From positions 806,001 through 870,000 of the forward strand of contig CALYLX010000150.1 of NCBI GenBank assembly GCA_944990035.1: 64,000 bases of DNA, read 5' to 3'. The position numbers were made by a program, and so were the translations under genes. Shown piece after piece: positions 23,278 through 34,028 of this stretch (its first letter is position 1; every line of letters starts with the position of its first letter). The stretch is from Clitopilus passeckerianus (taxonomy: Eukaryota; Basidiomycota; Agaricomycetes; Agaricales; Entolomataceae). A model generated the notes under the pieces. That model was not told where the DNA came from, made no database searches, and was given only the letters and a program-made list of their open reading frames with translations.

Positions 23278-24706
23278 TTAAGAGATGAAGGTGGCCTCAT
23301 TGAATAACACGCCATTGATATCCAAGCCAGCAGACAGACCAGGTGCCAATGCATCTGGGCCAGAAATGTGCAGCGTGGCTGGGTTCAAGAACTAGAGGGT
23401 GGTTGTGAGCTTGAGGCAACAATCGAAGGATAAATTGGGCTTACCTGATAGATATATGGCTTCGTTCCAGCGACATAGTTGACGGCCATCTTGATGACAT
23501 ATGGAATCTCGGCCAAAACGTCGACTTTCTCGATCAAACCTTTGGGGTTCTCGACATCACCGACATCTACTTCGAGTTTGGCCTTGACTTCCCCAGCAGC
23601 ATCTGCGATCAAGGATTTGCCTTGCCATTCAAAGAGGATCTGTGTAGGCTTCATGTATGCTGTATCGGGATCGTGAACAGGGTTGAGATGAGTTGCCCTC
23701 GAGATTACAGATTTATCCGTCGGCTTCTCGTTGGCATGATTCGTCTCTGCTGTTACTGAGACCAGCTTTCCTCCGATAACAAGTGAACCAACGTTCACTC
23801 GAATTGGGCCAGAGCCAGCACCCTTCGGTCCATGCGTGTCGCAGGTGGTGAACTCCATCTGGATAGCAGAGACACCGCCGTGCTCGCTGCTCTGGAAATC
23901 GGCAAAGTTCCAGGCCGAAGCGACGAGATTGGGTCGCATGCCTTGGATGGCATGGATGAACATGCCGTTGCCCTTGTACTCCTTCAAAGCACCATTATGG
24001 ACGATGTGGCCGCTGGCTTGGGCGTAAGGCCAGAAGCGATGAACAACATATCCTTCGGCCTTCTCTGCATCCGGTCCAAAGTAGGTATATCCTCCTTTGG
24101 GACCATTGCCAAGCTTCCATCCGGGAACAGATGAAGGTCGAATGAGCTCAAAGCTGAGCTGGATGTCAGTGCCAAGATTGGCGCGGATGTTGTAAGAGTC
24201 GGGCTTGTCGCCTTGTGCAGGCTTGAAGTTGATGGAGAATTCATCGGCTTTGCAAGAGCGCTTGTCAAGCCCAGGCGCTGGAGTGACGAAGTTGTTCACG
24301 TTGACTGATCTCCAGATCTTTCCTTTGACTTGGGGTCGTAGACCTTGAAGGTGAACTGGATGGTCGGATGCCACAAGCTAGGTTGAAATGAAAGTAATGA
24401 GGGTTAATCGATGCATAGGAGCGATTAGACTCACCCAGTACCAGAGTGAATGACTTGACACATAATGAATGTTCCATCGTCTGCAGCGATGTAGTAAACC
24501 TGAGTCTCAGTGACGAGACCAGATGCACACAACCATTCGGTGTCCTTGGGTTCAAGCTCCCCAAAGAGTTGGTCATCGGCAAAAGCAGATGAAACCGGGT
24601 GCAGATTAGCTGCGGTAGGATCAACCGGGCCTCTATCGGTTCTAAGGTGTTAACAAGCCACTGCTTCTGGATTGCAGGCCACTCACGAAAAGAATGAGGA
24701 GAACAT
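23278..24706 (-). CDS. SVF1: Survival factor 1 (Svf1 family, lipocalin-like fold)
   Basis: Svf1 proteins have a two-lobed lipocalin-like fold; in yeast the protein promotes survival under oxidative stress and has been linked to ceramide transport from ER to Golgi. The gene starts MFSSFFS and, over the first intron, continues TDRGPVDPTAANLHPVSSAF, DDQLFGELEPKDTEWLC and VTETQVYYI, the usual first block. The middle holds GDKPDSYNIRANLGTDIQL, GPKGGYTYFGPDAEKAEGY, HRFWPYAQASGHI and KGNGMFIHAIQGMRP. The final exon reads FLNPATLHISGPDALAPG and ends NEATFIS. The N-terminal MFSSFFS resembles the short amphipathic membrane-binding helix of yeast Svf1. Four exons; full-length; no lesion. Confidence 0.93.
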
Positions 24707-24770
24707 GGTGGTAGTGTGCTAGGTCGTGGTCTGAATTGAAACAGCCGACTTATGGCTAATGCCTAGCTCC

Positions 24771-25150
24771 GGTTAGATAATAATTCGACCTCGAGGCACG
24801 ACTACTGCCTGGATGCCGGCATGCTCGCTGTTAGGCTACTTTGTGCCTTGTCATCCAATCTTATTACTAAAACTCTAGGTCTATTCATCATCATTGGATA
24901 ACTGCCTCTGACGCTTTCGACTAGGAAACTCTATACTATTTGACCTGGACGCATCCAACGAGTAATGAATCCATGAGACGAAGTAGACGTGGACTCGGAG
25001 GGCGGACGTGAATTGCCCTGGCTAAACGTGGACTCAGCCGAAGGAGGATACACGGATGCTTGACTCGAGGCCAACCCCTCAGAGCCACCTGCATCGGGAT
25101 CATCACATTCCCATGAATCGTCTCTGTCTACCAACCGCCACCATCGAGGT
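24771..25150 (-). pseudogene. Truncated duplicate of the 3' end of the gene at 26.4-27.7 kb
   Basis: This stretch is a diverged copy of 26322-26660. Both share taataattcgacctcgaggc in the 3' flank, attcatcatcattggataac at the coding end, and the coded motif QASVYPPSAEST versus QASVCPPSAEST. Only the last 80 or so residues and part of the 3' flank are present. No upstream coding part lies next to it, and an early stop replaces the basic RKRRRQL ending of the longer copy. It is therefore a non-functional fragment. Confidence 0.7.
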
Positions 25151-25669
25151 TCTGCCATGTCGCAGCTCGAGAATAAGAACCGCAAAATAATCTATCTTCG
25201 GCCAGTCAGAGTGTTTTGCGCACAGCTCCATGAAATTATCAACTCACTCAAAGATACTTCGTCAACTGATGGGCATGATGCACAGAATAAGATTTGGAAC
25301 CCTGTAGCACCTCGAAGAGATCTATCCTATGACTCAATCCGACTTGTCTGCCCGTTCTCGATTTCACGTTCGCTACGAATCCTAGGGCTACACCACGAAG
25401 CGTTACTAATTTCACAACACTAGAGCCTGGGTTTTCGTGGTTTGATCCCTGGAATTTTGGAACAGGTTGGCATTGAATCGGCATTTGTGCGCCTTATCCT
25501 CAAATTTGTAACCTGCCTGCTACCTCCGCTGCGAAAGGGGCAACTGAGGCTTGGATGTCTGATTTTTTTGCATCGTCATGTCAATTTATTGCAGGGATTT
25601 GTGGCGCACGTGGGTACTTTCAGGCTCTGTCATTTACCTTCCAACCATCTAACCATCTGAATGTTTCCT

Positions 25670-26330
25670 AGACTGAAGCCGCCGCCTGAGTCTGGGTTGA
25701 CGCTTTCTTCTATCGGGTCAAGGCTATGCTGTCAGGCCCGGATAAACCTACAGTACTGAGTCTCGAGCACCACATCGACGTCGTTGTCGACTCGTCGATC
25801 CGTTAGCCCGGGAATGTAGACTACGCTATCGTACAAGCCCCGACGAAAGTTGCGGATAAGCCTTATGAATTACAATACTTCGCGATGCATTTGCCTGACG
25901 TACCCCTTAGGAACTTTCTTGGACTTTCCTAACCTGGGCCTAGAGGAGGGCAGGGATAATCTTGCCCTGTTCGTCACCATGGCTAAAAATCCAGACATTG
26001 GTTTGGAGGGGTACCTTCCTCAGACTGTAGGAGGCATGTATGCTTGCTCGAAAACTCTCGAGTGAGTCGTGTCTTTATCATCATCCGGTTCCAGACTTAC
26101 ACATTGCCCACTTATTAACAGCCGGCAGACAGCTCGAGGAGTCGTGACTGACGGTTGCAAATGGGTTTTTATCATTTTGAAGAACAACACAGAGACTAGC
26201 GGTCGCTATTAGTACTCGAGCTGCATATCGCTTGTGCCGGATTTAAAGAGGCTACGAAAGCATAACGTATCCACGACAGAAGCCGATGTCGAGGGAAAGT
26301 CAAAGTCATTTGACTCTGTAATACTGTAGA
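25670..26330 (+). pseudogene. Relic of a basidiomycete nuclease-like (PD-(D/E)XK-type) protein
   Basis: The plus strand keeps pieces of one protein in changing frames with several stops: FFYRVKAMLSGPDKPTV, LEHHIDVVVDSSIR, NVDYAIVQAPTKV, ALFVTMAKNPDIGLEGYLPQ and TVGGMYACSKTLE, then ARGVVTDGCKWVFIILKN. The order and spacing resemble lineage-specific Agaricomycete proteins in which an FxVEAK-like core is followed by a (P)QAVxxMYAC helix, commonly interpreted as a restriction-endonuclease-like fold. I recall this family only by pattern, and here the EAK core is altered to TMAK. The stops at TGA and TAG positions around 25687, 25806 and 25930 show that it is not expressed as a full protein. It lies between the two copies of the duplicated segment. 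Confidence 0.45.
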
Positions 26331-26416
26331 TAATAATTCGACCTCGAGGCCCAGCTCGAGGCACGACTGCATGTAGGCTGCAATATGCCTGGTAACACAA
26401 TCTTATTACCAAAATT

Positions 26417-27700
26417 CTAGGTGTATTCATCATCATTGGATAACTGCCTCCGACGCTTTCGACTGGGAGGCTCCATACTACTTGACCGGGATGCATCTGG
26501 CGAGGAATGAATCCAAGAGTCGAAATTCACCGATTCTTCGGAAGAGGGTGGACGTGGATGGCCATGACTAGGCGTGGATTCAGCTGAAGGAGGACACACG
26601 GATGCTTGAGGTTGAGAGTCGCCTCCATCGGGATCATACGCCCACGAAAAGTCCTCGTCGAATTCTGTTGGTTGTGGCGTTCCTGCAACGGTGCTGGCAT
26701 CAGAGGATGTCGGAAATATCTTCTCAAAGCGCATAGTTCCATTCTTCAAGGCCGCCATGATCTCCTTATTCTGTTTGACTTTGAGAGCTGAAGGGTTTTG
26801 GGTCGGTATGTCAGTAGGCCATCCCACCAAACGGACGCCATAGACGTCCAATCTCTCGTGATTCGACCATTTCATTTCAGCATTACGAACGCCACTGGCT
26901 GTCCTAAACCTGAGGTTAGACGTGCCACTGGCGGCTACAGTCATATATAGCATGTGTACTAACCTTAGTCCAGCCCGAACTGCATCGTATAGTTCTGTCT
27001 TGAGAGATCTGGCTGAACCACCCTTCACCAGCGAAGGCGATGGTGTGGAGGCTTCTCCTCTGTTGTGGACCGATGGTAAGGTTTGCTGAGATTCCAGTTG
27101 TTTACAGCAATAGACCTTGAAATTCTTTGCTCCAGCAGAGCCTCCGCCTCTGAGACCACGCCAGAATTCCCTTCCGACAAGAGTCCCACCGAGAAACCCC
27201 TCGTCTGTAGGATTGGCAGGGTCTACAGCCAGGATAAACGACTCAATTCCCGAGACTTCATGCAAAGACTCTAAGAGCCTTGAGGCATTGAAGAGAACGG
27301 ACCGCACTGCAAGCTGGTAAGCTCGAGGCCTATGGCCACACTATTTCAGCCTCGGACCTTTCGTTGCAGTAAATGCTGTGGTGGCACCAGCGGCAGCAGC
27401 CTGGTCACCATTCGGTAGAGGAGGATTGAACAGATATTTGGAATGCCACTCTGCTATATATTGCCGTGTCTACCCGGAACGAGATGTCAGTAGCAATGGA
27501 CCTGAAAGAAAGTATGGCTTAAAAGACCTCTTCGAAAGGGCGAGCTTCTCTTTCAGCAAAAGCTCTTATATCTGCCAAACATTTATCCATGAAAGCTTCC
27601 AATCGCTCATAGAAAAGGGGGTCTTGTGGACTCGTGTCCCTTGTACTGAGGTCGAACATGGTTGCGGTCGAATACGAAGAAGTGCCATCCAGGGAGGCTG
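26417..27700 (-). pseudogene. Damaged lineage-specific gene (YGVxLVGWP family), unknown function
   Basis: The 3' part is a long open stretch of about 296 codons: NASRLLESLHEVSGIESFIL, LVGREFWRGLRGGGSAG, ERLDVYGVRLVGWPTDIP, then an acidic Ser/Pro tail ending PPSRKRRRQLSNDDEYT. The 5' part encodes PLFYERLEAFMDKCLADIR, AFAEREARPFEEVF, and after an intron EWHSKYLFNPPLPNGDQAA. Two lesions separate these parts: a one-base frame break in a run of four T (coding strand) directly after FEEVF, and an in-frame TAG after KGPRLK near 27340. The protein resembles an Agaricomycete-restricted family of unknown function with a conserved YGVxLxGWP motif. The KRRR tail could be a nuclear signal. With a decayed partial copy nearby, I call it a probable pseudogene, though a shorter product from the long open part is possible. 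Confidence 0.55.
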
Positions 27701-27847
27701 GAGGTTGTTTTGGCGCCCGTGCCCTGGTGGCAGGCGGCAGGGCCACGAGGCACACGTGACTCAAAATTTAGTCGCGCCCCAGGAAAGCTGAAGCCAACCT
27801 GAACTCGATCGCACCTTCAGGCCACTTCTTACATCTTCTGGGCTGAT

Positions 27848-29184
27848 ATGGGGCGAACCAGGACAAAGAACAAGAAGAATGTGAAAACTTTAGAGCCTAA
27901 TACTCAATCCGCCGCTACCAATCAGCCTTCAATACCCGCACTTCTCGAGAAAGCACAATCTTTGATCGACGAATGTGACTATGATCTTGCTCAACGGTTC
28001 GCTCGACGGGTTCTGGAGAAGGAACCTTCGAATACATCTGCTAAGGAAGTATTAGGAGTAGCACTCCTTGAAACAGGAGAGCTGGACTCTGCAAAAGAGG
28101 TATGAATATCGACAACTTCGGGGAAGCCGAGCGCAAATGCTCACAAGATTAGGTCTTCACCTCCCTTCTCACAGGCACTGGATCGACCCCACCATCTGCA
28201 CATCTGTACCTCGCACAGCTGAACGAGGACGACCCTCAAGCGGCCTTACAACATTACCAGGCAGCTATCGTAATCTTGTCTGGGCAATTGAAGGGAAAGG
28301 ATCGAGCCACAGACGAGAGTGCGAAAAATGATGAGGCTGAGCTCAAGAGTAACATTGTCAGGGCTCTTATTGGTCAGGTCGAGATATGGATGGACCCCTC
28401 ATATGACCTCTGGTATGGTTCTTCTACTCGCAAAGACTGCGATCCTGCTGACCACAAACCGCCAGCTTTGCACCTGAGGCGGAAAAGACCTGTCAAGATC
28501 TTCTGAACGTGGCTCTCCAAACTGATCCCGAGAATGCTGAGGCATTGCAGGCCTTGGCCTCGGTTCGGATGTCCCAGCAACGACCCGATGATGCTCAAGC
28601 ATGTCTGGAGAAAGCGTGGGGTGCATGGAAAGACCTCGAACTTGGTGAGCTCGTACCTTTGTCTTGCGGTCCCCTACTGATTGATTGCTCTACCAAGATG
28701 ATCCTAAACTACCACCCATACCAGCACGCCTAGGTCTAGTCAGGTTGTTCCTTGAGCTGCATCTCTTTACTCAAGCATTGCTGGTCCTTCACGGTATCGT
28801 GGCTATTGACGATCAGGAAGTAGAAGCATGGTATCTCGAAGGATGGTGTTTCTTCATGATGGCTGAACAAGCGAAGGAAAGTGGGGGCAAATTAGATGAC
28901 TTAACATGGGAAGAGCTTGCCAAGGATGCAAGAGATTGCCTGGAAACATGTCAAGTTGTAAGTACAAGGATCCGACTCGTTGATTATGTTGTTCTGATCT
29001 TCGCCTCTAGCTACACAGTAACCAGGAGCACCCTGATGTTCCATTACTAGACCATGCTAAGGAGCTGATACAGCAGTTGGATAGTCTTGGAATCAAACCG
29101 AGCCCATTAGAAGAAGACGATGAAGCAGGTGAAGGTGAATGGGAAGATCTGGATAGTGAGGATGAGGACGTTGAAATGGAGTAA
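27848..29184 (+). CDS. ACL4: TPR-repeat assembly chaperone of Rpl4
   Basis: Acl4 binds newly made ribosomal protein Rpl4 and escorts it to pre-60S particles. The start is basic (MGRTRTKNKKNVKTLEPN), followed by tetratricopeptide repeats: LIDECDYDLAQRFARRVLEK, GVALLETGELDSAKEV, YLAQLNEDDPQAALQHY, DPENAEALQALASVRMSQQ and ARLGLVRLFLELHLFTQALL. A characteristic block, EAWYLEGWCFFMMAEQAK, comes near the C-terminus, and the protein ends in an acidic tail (EDDEAGEGEWEDLDSEDEDV). Four introns of about 50 bp are needed. The order of repeats, the GWCFF-type block and the acidic end fit the fungal Acl4 family (yeast YDR161W). No lesion was seen. Confidence 0.85.
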
Positions 29185-29451
29185 GGTTGGCTATTAGACC
29201 GCTAGATATCGAAAAAGTAATCTACCGCAACTTAATTTCCGCTCGAATGTATTCTCAGGGAGGTCCTCGTTGTTTGTTTTTGTAAGTCAGAACTTCCGGA
29301 CGCGTGGTATCAAAACATGAGTCCCCTTCTCGTTAACCCATCCTGCCGAAATGAACTAGGCTGTTTGGAATTCTATTGACCAGCAAGGGGTCAGAAGCAA
29401 CCTCGAACGGATATTCTGTACTTTCCCTTCAGTGTTTTACGACCATTCACG

Positions 29452-31192
29452 ATGACCAGGTTACGACGCGACACTCACGACACGATCCCTGCACAACCTC
29501 AAACAAAGAGCCTGCGAATTGTAGCCTCTGGCACCCTGTTCCTTACTCACAGGCTTTCTGTACCAAATTATCCTACTCCGGCTAGTGTTGTACGCGCTCA
29601 CACCGTTGAACGTGCCCGAGGTGGTTCAGCAAACTTAGTGAGTACACCCGCAAATTGAAGGTTGGGTCAACCCTTCAGTAGATTGTTCTGACCGTGCCAC
29701 AAGGTCCTGTCCTTGCTTGCACAGTTTCCTTCTGTCGAGCCACTTTTGGTGGCACCTCTGAGCGGAACTGAAGAGGGCCAACTGATCCTGAAGGATCTGG
29801 AGAAAGAGGGTGTTAATATACGTTACTGCAAAATTTGGAAAAACGCAGGTGTTCCCACCGCTTGGATTATTGATTCCGGTGAGTCTGGCGCGCTCAACCC
29901 CTTGAAAGCTCCTAATATCTATTTTCTAAGCCGAAGATGAAGCAAAGTCTGTTGTAAACCACAACCCTCTTCCAGACATAACACACGAAGAATTCGTTTC
30001 ACTGCTTGGTCCTCTTCTTGCTCCAGAGAACTACCCGGATTCCCCTCTGAATACCCCACCAATACCCCATTATGCCCACTCTCACTCTCCTTCTCCACAT
30101 CCAAGCTCGCCTGTGCCACGATCATCCATCTCGACTCTCCATCCGGGACCGCCTCCACAGCTCTTCAATCCAAATAGCCCGGCTCCGTTTGACTGGCTAC
30201 ATTTTGAAGGCAGATCAGTGAAGACGACTATGAGTAATATGACAGGACTAGATGGGCTCGCAAGGGAGCGGAAGTGGCGAAGTCATTGCGTGTTCAGCAT
30301 TGACGTAGGGAGGAAGGGGAAACAAGGTGTTGAAGCGGTATGCTTCGTTCTTGACTTCATGCTTCAATTTGTGCTAAACAAACTCTTACAGCTCATACCC
30401 TATGCAGATGTCCTTTTCCTCAACAGATGGTATGCCGAAGAGGTATCAGAGCACTACGCAACTAGTCCCCGGGCTTTCCTACTTTCTATGACTTCGATTG
30501 CGCCACCTCACGCTTTGCTTGTTGCGCACTGGGGCAAGGATGGAGCTGCTGTTCTATCCTTACCCACGAAAGAGTACTTCCAGAGCTCTGGATGGGTTGA
30601 AGAGCAGACCACTTCCGAAGGCACGGATAGAGCTTCCAGGGACATGACTGAGATGCGTTCTGTCAGAAGTGGTAGCGAATTTTGGGCGGACGGGCTGAGC
30701 CATACTCGCTCCTCTAGCGCATTCTACTCCTTTGGCTATACGTCGGACGCTGGGGCTGGAACAATCTCTTCTCCCAACCCTTATGATCCTTCTCGAATGA
30801 CGACGATACGAGGCAGAGACGGCCGTGAGTCTCAGGACATGAATTCCCATAGTCGTGGGCCTCCACCAGATGGTGTCGTTGATGAAGTTGGAGCGCAAGA
30901 GGCCTTCATTGGTGGTATGATATTCGCACTCAGTCGGCGACTGATGCCTGGATCTCCTTATACGCCGTCTTGGTCGGGTGGAGAGACAGACGGGTCTTTG
31001 GCAGAGAATGAACGGGGAAGGTGGAGGTTAGATGAGTGCCTACGGTATGCGTTTTGAGTCATTCGACCGGACGTTCTCTTAATGAACCATCTTCCCAGAT
31101 TTGCGACTGAGCTTGCGGGCAGGAAGGCAAGGAGGAGGACGTGGGATGGGCTTGCCGAGGAAATGACGCAGGCAGGCTGGTTTGAAGGTTGA
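29452..31192 (+). CDS. PfkB-family (ribokinase-like) kinase with altered catalytic motif
   Basis: The protein begins with a short Arg/Thr-rich N-terminus, then LRIVASGTLFLTHRLSVPNY and RARGGSANLVLSLLAQF, the N-terminal sugar-kinase part with a GG(S/N)xxN motif. It continues GVNIRYCKIWKNAGVPTAWI and, further on, FDWLHFEGRSVKTTMSN. A large Ser/Pro-rich insertion lies before the last block, which reads VGAQEAFIGGMIFALSRRL. In active PfkB kinases the corresponding motif is DTxGAGDxF, where the Asp is the catalytic base; here GAGD is replaced by GAQE. Ketohexokinase-like fungal proteins are the closest type I can name. Substrate is unknown. The C-terminus (ATELAGRKARRRTWDGLAEE, then GWFEG) follows a last intron. 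Confidence 0.75.
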
Positions 31193-32135
31193 ACATTCGG
31201 ATATTCTTGGATTTCATGAGAACATATTCAGCTTTTTGAGAGTTACGGCTGCGGTATATCCTACTTCTTTTCTACTGTACATCATCTATCCATAGGGCCG
31301 CAATCTATTTACAAATACCGATGACTGATGGTCGTTCTTTGCACCTCCTTTACTAAGGTTCTTGGCGGTGGCCGCCGGCTTCCGTGGAGAACCTGAATCG
31401 CCCGACACTACCGAATGCTAAGATGCAGAAACCGCACATTGCCTACAGTACCGTCTACCAGATGGCGCATTGACGCGGAGTTCCAGGTAATCGCCGGAAA
31501 TCGCCGGCTCCCATTTATATATATTGCGTCCCAATCGATGCTGCTCTGGCATATCTATCTTCAGCCCCAGCCTCCGGTAAGTTGCAATACTCGAATTGTC
31601 GTCTCGCATGTTCTGACGAAGCTACGGCAGGCTTCGTCGCAGGCTGTGATATGTACTCTTGGCGTTCAGGAATGTTGCTGCTATGAAGAGAGAGATAAGG
31701 AGTGCTGAGTGTACACGGGCTTCCTAGGTATGGTCTTCATTCAGGATTCAGAGGTTTCCTCTCGATTTACTTAACGTCCGTAGTCTCTTCCTTCAGTCAA
31801 CATTACTTTGAATTCCTCGGGTCTATCATGGGTAGATGTAGTCCTTCATGGACTCTAGTCCGAACGGACTAGTTGCCAAGTAAGTGAGATATGCTGCGTA
31901 TTGAGCTTAATACTCATCTCACCCGCAAAGTTGTACGCGATACTCCAGATAACAGGATGAACGGGGTGCATATAAGTCGATCAGATCGCTGTGCCTACCC
32001 TATGGGATCTTTGTCACTGGCTCTTTCACGTCAGGGCACCTCAAATTAAATAACCCAGGCCATACCTAGCAATCCTGTAATTACCTACTGTCAAATATTG
32101 GTGTTTCGGGGTTGCATGTACTGTCTGATTGAGTC
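31193..32135. other. Intergenic region, no gene seen
   Basis: About 940 bp. Short open frames near 31415-31708 on both strands do not resemble any family. No tRNA or clear repeat was seen. The last 200 bp presumably hold the promoter of the next gene. Confidence 0.45.
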
Positions 32136-33637
32136 ATGAGAAAATCGTTTATAAGTGTGAGCCGGCAATATCTGCCATCATCAATGTTTGCTCTTCGTCA
32201 TCTCGTCGGTTCCAGCCTTCGTCTTGAAAGCTCATTATGCCGTCGCTATCTTTGGCAAGAACGGGCAACACTGTTGCCACATCGTACATTTGCCTCAGCT
32301 GTCAATAATGCCAGCGAAACGGGTGAACCACCGAAAGCGAAGCCGAAGGCGACGACACCATTGAGGCGTTCGGCATCCGCTTCATTGCCAATACGTGCCA
32401 ATCCAACACCAACTCGCAGTGATATCCAGACCGTCTTCACGCTTGCAACGGCAGAGAGATACCTACTGTCTAGGCTGCGCTCGCATCCTGACCTTCCTGT
32501 TCGTGCGCAGTCGTTGCACGACGCATGGTGGGTGCCAAAATGGGGACCAGAAGGCAAGGAGGGTGAAGTTTTCGTATTCTCGAATGGCAGTTTTGTCTGC
32601 TGGGGATTGGGAGAAAGAGACGCTTTCAAATTCAAGACGGAGGTACTTGATCCTGCGAGGGGTATTGAAGTCAATCCCCTGAAGGAGCTGGAGACCGAAG
32701 AGTTGGAATTTGTCATAGACCCCAGCGAGTACGTCGCCCTTATTGTCTAGCAATTCAAACTTAACAACTTCCATGATCTTCCAGGAATACTAGGCTGCAA
32801 GGAGACCTAATACTTCTCGGGCAGATGCCACCTGACATCGACCAGCCCCTTCCCAAAAATCTACCTCCCATGGCATTCCCTCAAGAGACATTACTGGCAC
32901 GCTATGCATACTCCCAAGCACTCTCTCGGTCTACAGCACTTTCTGCTTTGGAAGTTTCTCTTGACGAATACCTTACTTCAATGGCGCGCCTACCACACGC
33001 ACTAGAAAAGACTGGCAAACCTGGAATGGGACGGACGCAGCTCATCAAGAAACTTGGTGAACTCATGAAGTTTAGACAAGGCTTAAATTTGAACAGGGAG
33101 AACTTCAGCGATGTGCCAGACTTTTACTGGGCTGAGCCTGAATTGGAACGTATGTCATTCTCGCAATCTGGCCGCGTTGATGGGTTGCTGAACGAAAACT
33201 TGTGCTCTAGGTCATTTCGTCTCAATGAGTGATGCCTTGGACATGAAGCTTCGTACGGCCTCTGTTAACGACAAGATTACTTATGCCGCTGAGGTATGCC
33301 TTTTCTTTGTCCCGGCAACTTATTGCTGAATTTCTTTTTCAGGCGCAATCCGTTTTGAGGCAGCTGCTCACTGAAGTAGGTCTAGTCAAGCAAACTTTGA
33401 TGTTTTTATCTAACTTCGTTTTCAAGTCTTCAACTCACTCGATGGAGTTGATTATCATCGCACTCATCGCCGTAGAGGTCGTCATTGTAAGCATCTATAT
33501 TCATCCCTCCATCGCAATCTTTTGAAGTGGATACCTTGCAGGCGCTTATTCGTGATGGACCGGAGCTCTGGGAGATGGTCGTTGGCAAGAAGGAAGAAGA
33601 GGCAGTCCACACCCACAAAAAATCGTTGTCCACTTAA
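32136..33637 (+). CDS. RMND1/MRX10-like mitochondrial DUF155 protein
   Basis: DUF155 (RMD1/YagE) proteins of the RMND1/Mrx10 type are inner-membrane mitochondrial proteins linked to mitochondrial translation. The N-terminus is an Arg/Ser/Leu-rich presequence (FALRHLVGSSLRLESSLCRR); the start may be 32136 or the in-frame ATG at 32184. The conserved core has FTLATAERYLLSRLRSH, EGEVFVFSNGSFVCWGLG, QETLLARYAYSQALSRST, ALEVSLDEYLTSMARLPHAL and LNLNRENFSDVPDFYWAEPE. After further introns it reads SVNDKITYAAEAQSVLRQLL and STHSMELIIIALIAVEVVI, a single C-terminal membrane helix, then ALIRDGPELWEMV. That C-terminal helix is typical of the mitochondrial members. Six exons in frame, no lesion. Confidence 0.87.
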
Positions 33638-33850
33638 GGCCCTTCCCTTACTATATAGCCCCTCCTCACAAATATACCACCCAATAACCTAGCATCACCT
33701 ACATCTTGTATATTCCGCATATCGGATTATTTAATACCACTTTAGACATGATAACACAGAGGGACTATGCCAACACTACTCGAACTCGTGAGAAAGCCTG
33801 AGGGCACAGGAGGTGTAGTGCAGAAAAAAGCAAGGATCCTTAAATAAAAT

Positions 33851-33920
33851 GCATTGACCGGGAGTCGAACCCGGAGCTAGGCCATGGGAAGACCCAATGT
33901 TACCGCTACACCATCAATGC
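33851..33920 (-). tRNA. tRNA-Gly (anticodon CCC)
   Basis: The reverse complement folds as a full cloverleaf of 70 bases without an intron. The acceptor stem is GCATTGA/TCAATGC (7 pairs). The D stem is GTGT/ACAT around AGCGGTA. The anticodon stem is GGGTC/GGCCT around the loop TTCCCAT, giving anticodon CCC. The T stem is CCGGG/CCCGG around TTCGACT. B-box GGTTCGACTCC is intact. CCA is not encoded, as expected for a nuclear tRNA gene. Confidence 0.95.
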
Positions 33921-34028
33921 TTTGAACTCAGAGGAGTCCAATAATAAACATGTAAACTATGCCGGTCATAATAGCACTGTGATGCGATTAACCTTTTCAG
34001 TCTTCGTCCATGGTTGCTTTAGATCATC

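Noticed and set aside
31415..31708. 97-codon plus-strand frame in the 31-32 kb gap
   Set aside because: No start context, splicing extension or family resemblance; codon use looks random.
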